DNA from: Neolecta irregularis DAH-3
Taxonomy: Eukaryota > Ascomycota > Neolectomycetes > Neolectales > Neolectaceae
Reading direction: 5' to 3'
DNA length: 10,154 nt
Assembly (NCBI GenBank): GCA_001929475.1
Contig: LXFE01000474.1
Coordinates: forward strand, 1 to 10,154
The notes below the pieces were generated by a model. That model ran no database searches. It had not been told where the DNA came from and saw only the letters and a program-made list of their open reading frames with translations. A program made the translations under genes and the position numbers. Positions 7,191 to 10,154 of the stretch are shown here, one piece after another (positions within the stretch are counted from its first letter, which is position 1; each line of letters starts with the position of its first letter).

Positions 7191-7308
7191 CCGGGTTCCG
7201 CTGGATTCCGCGCATCCGCTAGTGTATATTTACACCCGTGGCGGCTCTATTGAACCAAAGTTAAATCAACCGAACCTGACTAGATCTGCGCTTGGAGCAT
7301 ACGGACGG
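7191..7308. promoter_or_regulatory. Cluster of CCG/CGG triplets upstream of the zinc-cluster gene
   Basis: CCG occurs at 7191, 7198, 7208, 7216, 7236 and 7270, and CGG at 7242, 7302 and 7306. CCGTGGCGG (7236-7244) is an everted pair and CGGACGG (7302-7308) a direct pair. Such triplets are the half-sites of Zn2Cys6 proteins. They lie about 95-210 bp before the start of a gene that encodes one, which makes autoregulation possible. Confidence 0.35.
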
Positions 7309-7402
7309 AAGCTGGACTTTCCGCGTTGGTGCTATCTTGCGTATTTTAATCAGCTCCTAGCCATCCCGTCGTGCCTCCCTCCCCTTTCATAGACACACCG
7401 CC

Positions 7403-9270
7403 ATGATTCTCGAAAAAGACAGCGCTGCACAGGTCCTGCTCGACATGAGACAGAACAGATCGTCGACTCCTCCAGAGGAAGAGTCCAGCACCATGCTCGG
7501 CGATGTCTCGCCAACCTCGGGCCTCGCACAATCCCGTTATTCCGGCCAGTGTGTCCAATCAGACTATGCCATGGCAGCATCCAGCTACGACTCTCAGATG
7601 AGACATTCTCCGAACTCGCAGCACAATGGTTCGTCTGGCGCAGATGATAACCCCGGCTACAAACGGAGAACACGCAAGAACACCACCCGGGCTTGCACAA
7701 ACTGCAGAAAAGCCCGCCAAGGATGCGATGGTATGCTTCTTTCCGTTCCAGACAGACCAATGGGTCTATTCCTGCAATTCCGATCACGAGAATCCTGTAT
7801 CTTGTCGAGGCTAACCCTGAAAGATGGAAGGCCATGCAAACGATGCGTTGTCTATGGCAAATCTCACACATGCGAGGATGCTGAGCACAAGAACCGAGGC
7901 CGTCCGCGGAATGAAGTCTCCTCTCGCCATCATCCGTATTTTGATAGCAGCTCGAATATAAACCATCATCCAGAGAAACACATGAGCTCATCAGCTTGCT
8001 CATCAGCTTCGGCCACGGCTCGCTCTTTCATCGACTCGCCAACAATACACGCCATTTGTACCACGCTCGACTTTACCTGTGCATCCACGACGCCTACCAT
8101 CCGAGCTCTTTTGGGCTTTTATCCTCAGGAAATTGAAGGTCGATCGTTCAAAGAGTTCATTCACGACGAAGACCTTGAACTGTTCACCCGGCTCGCTGCC
8201 GCTCTGCAACAGACTAGACTATCGAAGCCGGATTCGTATTTTACAGCTAATTGTCTCGAACTCCAAAAGCGCGGTGAAACAGTGTTCTCTGGACTTGCAT
8301 CAAGCATGCCTGTGACTACCGAGACTCTCCGTCTTCGACATGCAGATGGAACTTTTCTTCTCATCACCATCAAAGTCGTTCTCACAGGTCGCGGCAATGC
8401 TAAAGATATTGCGTTGGCAGACTGCATCGTCATTCAGCTTGTCCGAACCGAATATCTTCCTGCCAATAGGTCACCGCTTCCTGCTGCACGACCTATTACC
8501 ACTCTGTCTCTTTCTCCAGAGGGATCTCCAAAGTTCAGCCCGCATGCCAATCCGAAACTAAGTCCGCCTTTTTACCAGAATGCACAGTTTCCTCCAGCTT
8601 CGCCACATCAAGAACGTGTCCCTCATCCTTTTTTCGATGGCAGCCCTCGTGCCTCCATGTCTTCGCAATCCGCTTTTGGGAAACAGCTACCGCCTCTAAA
8701 CTCCCATTTCCCCGAATATCCTCGTAGGCGCTCGTCGTATATCCAGCCTCAGTTTTCAAATCCTTCTTGGCCACCCACCCACCGCGTCTCGGACTGCTCA
8801 TCGACCGGACCGCGAAGTTCAGTATCAACAACTATTACAGCCCCAGACTCTCGCCCTGGTTCTCTCAGTTTTGCTAAAAGTCCGTCCTCTGTTCACGGCT
8901 CTCTCCACTCTACTCTCCCACGTGGTAATCCAACGAGCCTCTTTTTAAACTGGGAACCGATATCGAGGAATAATAGTACAACAAATAACAACCCATATCA
9001 GGGACTATTTGGTAATCGTAATGAATCAATATCCCTGCCTCCGCTCAGTGAACCAAATGACAGTCTTCGTGACCGTTGTCTATCGTCTTCGTCGAGAGAT
9101 ATTCTGCCGCCTTTAAGTTTCAATCCTGCACCTGCTCCGGTACTCACATTTCCATTAGACTGACTAGCTCATTGCTGACCATACAGGAATCCTTTATTAG
9201 AAAAAGTTCAACTCCTCAAGATCATCGTTCCTCTCTTACCCTTCCTCCGATCAATGTCCCCCCTTCATAA
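7403..9270 (+). CDS. Zn2Cys6 zinc-cluster transcription factor with PAS-like domain, three exons
   Basis: Exons 7403-7730, 7824-9139 and 9187-9270 give 575 aa. The ATG at 7403 has a good context (CACCGCCATG). A polar N-terminus leads to a basic stretch (KRRTRKNTTR) and the zinc cluster C98, C101, C108, C114, C117, C126 (x2, x6, x5, x2, x8). This is followed by an AT-hook-like RGRPR (134-138). Residues about 183-320 resemble a PAS sensor fold: LLGFYPQEIEGRSFKEFIHD, then RHADGTFLLITIKVV. The rest is Ser/Pro-rich with many SP sites and short LPPL motifs, typical of a disordered, phosphorylated activation region. The x8 last loop plus a PAS domain recalls the ERT1/AcuK/RDS2 regulators of gluconeogenesis, but the AT-hook-like tail differs, so no ortholog is claimed. 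If intron 2 is kept, the protein ends after FPLD (stop at 9161-9163) instead of NVPPS. Confidence 0.92.
7731..7823 (+). other. Zinc-cluster gene intron 1 (93 bp, phase 1, in frame)
   Basis: The donor is GTATGC and the acceptor GAAAG, with branch site CTAAC (7811-7815) whose adenine is 9 nt from the end. Removal yields GCDDGRPCKRC, the standard zinc-cluster core. It has no in-frame stop, so retention adds 31 residues between cysteines 3 and 4. Confidence 0.92.
9140..9186 (+). other. Zinc-cluster gene intron 2 (47 bp, phase 0)
   Basis: The donor is GTACTC and the acceptor ATACAG, with a GCTGAC branch-like site 8 nt from the end. It joins PAPAP to ESFIRKSS. The following exon encodes 27 residues (ending LPPINVPPS) in the same Ser/Pro style as the upstream part. 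No homolog alignment supports it, so it is less certain than the other introns. Confidence 0.7.
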
Positions 9271-10050
9271 ATCTCTCATTGTTAGATGACTTCCATCACA
9301 TTCTTTCTAAATGTATAATTTGGTTGTTTTTATCGTGTCGGAGGGGAGTTTACTTCAATTGACTAGTTTTGTACTGTATATTCTGTTATTAAGACACTGG
9401 AAGTTATATCATGATTGTTCTTTGTAGTCCGTCGTCTTCCATGCAATTCGTCTTCAAACATGCCTTTGCTAACCACAAGCTTTGTGGAAAGAGGATTTGA
9501 TGCTAGAACTAGTATTCCTGGGTTCCCCGTCGCTCTTTCGCGATCCGTTGTTAGTCAAATGTTGAAGCAAACTGAACGGAAATGAGCAGTTCATTAATTG
9601 TATGTCATAAAGACCAACTAGTCAGCCTGGCTATAGGGAACCTCCGTACAACGCATTCATCCTTATTACGAACCCAACTGGTGGCCAAAATTAATTTGTA
9701 TGAGGTTTTTTTCACCATGATAGAACGAATCCGCCTAATAACGAACTCAACACCCTTGAACGCCCCATTCGTTATAAGCAAGTTCGACTGTGTTTCTCTT
9801 TCTCCAAGTCCAGTGCCATATTTATCTGCCTCATCCTTAACCAGTTTGAGTAACAAAGTCTCAACCGGTCTCAACCTCGGTCCGTCTAACACTTGCAGTT
9901 AACGGGAATGGCATACAATTGGATTTACCCAAAAAGTCTTCAAGGGCATGTTTCGCAAAATTATTTTTCTTCAACTAGCGCATTGTGTTCGAGTCGCAAC
10001 AAAAGTCTCCACGAGTTATACACAACACGCAGCATACAACAACTCACATA
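9271..10050. other. Intergenic stretch with one interval open on both strands
   Basis: 9271-9580 shows nothing beyond AT-rich probable 3' untranslated sequence. 9582-9902 (+) is open for 106 aa from an ATG and is Ser/Leu-rich with no known domain. The opposite strand, 9605-9892, is open for about 95 codons without an ATG and looks slightly more protein-like (ETLLLKLVKDEADKYG). I cannot choose between them. 9903-10050 is the presumed promoter of the next gene, without a clear TATA box. Confidence 0.4.
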
Positions 10051-10135
10051 ATGTTACCAAAACTCTTCTTCATCATCGGACTTTATCCTTTTCTATGTTC
10101 AGCAATAGAGCTCGAGGGTTTCAAAGACGTTACAG
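10051..10135 (+). CDS. First exon of a secreted or membrane protein (cut by window end)
   Basis: ATG at 10051 opens 28 codons plus one base, ending at a strong donor, G|GTGAGT (intron from 10136). The peptide MLPKLFFIIGLYPFLCSA is a typical signal sequence: one lysine, a hydrophobic core, and small residues at the probable cleavage point. It is followed by IELEGFKDVT. The mature part is too short to name a family. The ATG is preceded by an A/C-rich leader (CAACAACTCACATA), common before fungal starts. The rest of the gene lies beyond the window. Confidence 0.6.
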
Positions 10136-10154
10136 GTGAGTTGAAACACTCTCA
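10136..10154 (+). other. Start of intron 1 of the signal-peptide gene
   Basis: GTGAGT follows exon 1 directly. The intron runs off the window, so its length is unknown. Confidence 0.55.

Larger units (their letters stand above)
5661..7402. other. 1.7-kb intergenic stretch between divergent CFEM and zinc-cluster genes
   Basis: No confident gene. It separates two divergently transcribed genes, so much of it may be promoter and leader. Weak open frames exist: minus 5794-6009 (71 codons, no ATG, opening after an acceptor-like TTCGCTTCCTAG and including DNYSADPGIISLHADVQKSI), and plus 6221-6463, listed separately. TATATAA occurs at 6538-6544 with no ORF of note after it. ACGCGT (an MCB-like core) lies near 6942. 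I see no RNA gene or mobile element. Confidence 0.5.

Noticed and set aside
7350-8003. 217-aa frame on the minus strand over the zinc-cluster gene
   Set aside because: It lies antisense to the zinc-cluster coding exon and its intron, has no recognisable domain, and is explained by codon use of the real gene.
9984-10003. TTCGAGT loop with possible T-arm pairing, suggesting a tRNA
   Set aside because: No acceptor stem, D-arm or anticodon arm can be drawn upstream at the right distance.

Overview
The window is nuclear DNA from a fungus. Supporting signs are spliceosomal introns (most only 36-47 bp), a fungal-type eIF6, an eight-cysteine CFEM-type secreted protein with a GPI-like tail, and a Zn2Cys6 zinc-cluster regulator with a PAS-like region. 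By eye GC is roughly in the mid-forties percent. I cannot place the phylum.

Layout, left to right. (1) 262-1116 (+): a complete four-exon gene for translation initiation factor 6, 245 aa when spliced. Its leader carries a tandem CAGGTG repeat and a probable AATAAA lies just after the stop. (2) 1222-1665 (-): a 147-aa open frame without a start codon, convergent with eIF6, protein-like but unrecognised. (3) 1666-4183: about 2.5 kb without a confident gene, holding a 47-bp tandem duplication, three hairpin-type inverted repeats, a 14-bp palindrome and weak open frames. (4) 4184-4696: two very small candidate genes (51 aa on -, 54 aa on +) diverging from a 192-bp region with two TATA boxes, a GC box and paired inverted CCAAT boxes. 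(5) 4958-5576 (-): a two-exon CFEM-type cell-surface protein, 193 aa. (6) 5577-7402: an intergenic and promoter-like stretch with a 15-bp direct repeat and a cluster of CCG/CGG triplets just before the next gene. (7) 7403-9270 (+): a three-exon zinc-cluster/PAS-like transcription factor, 575 aa when spliced. (8) 9271-10050: no confident gene, with one interval open on both strands. (9) 10051-10135 (+): the first exon of a gene with a signal peptide, ending at a GTGAGT donor and cut off by the window edge.

These look like independent fungal genes rather than an operon or pathway cluster. The most useful observations concern splicing. Six complete introns can be placed by protein homology or frame, with a putative branch adenine 7-9 nt from the acceptor in each. 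Two of them (36 bp in eIF6 and 93 bp inside the zinc cluster) are multiples of three without in-frame stops, so retaining them would give in-frame insertions. I found no phage, CRISPR, rRNA, tRNA or complete transposon, and no clear evidence of a new multi-gene system.
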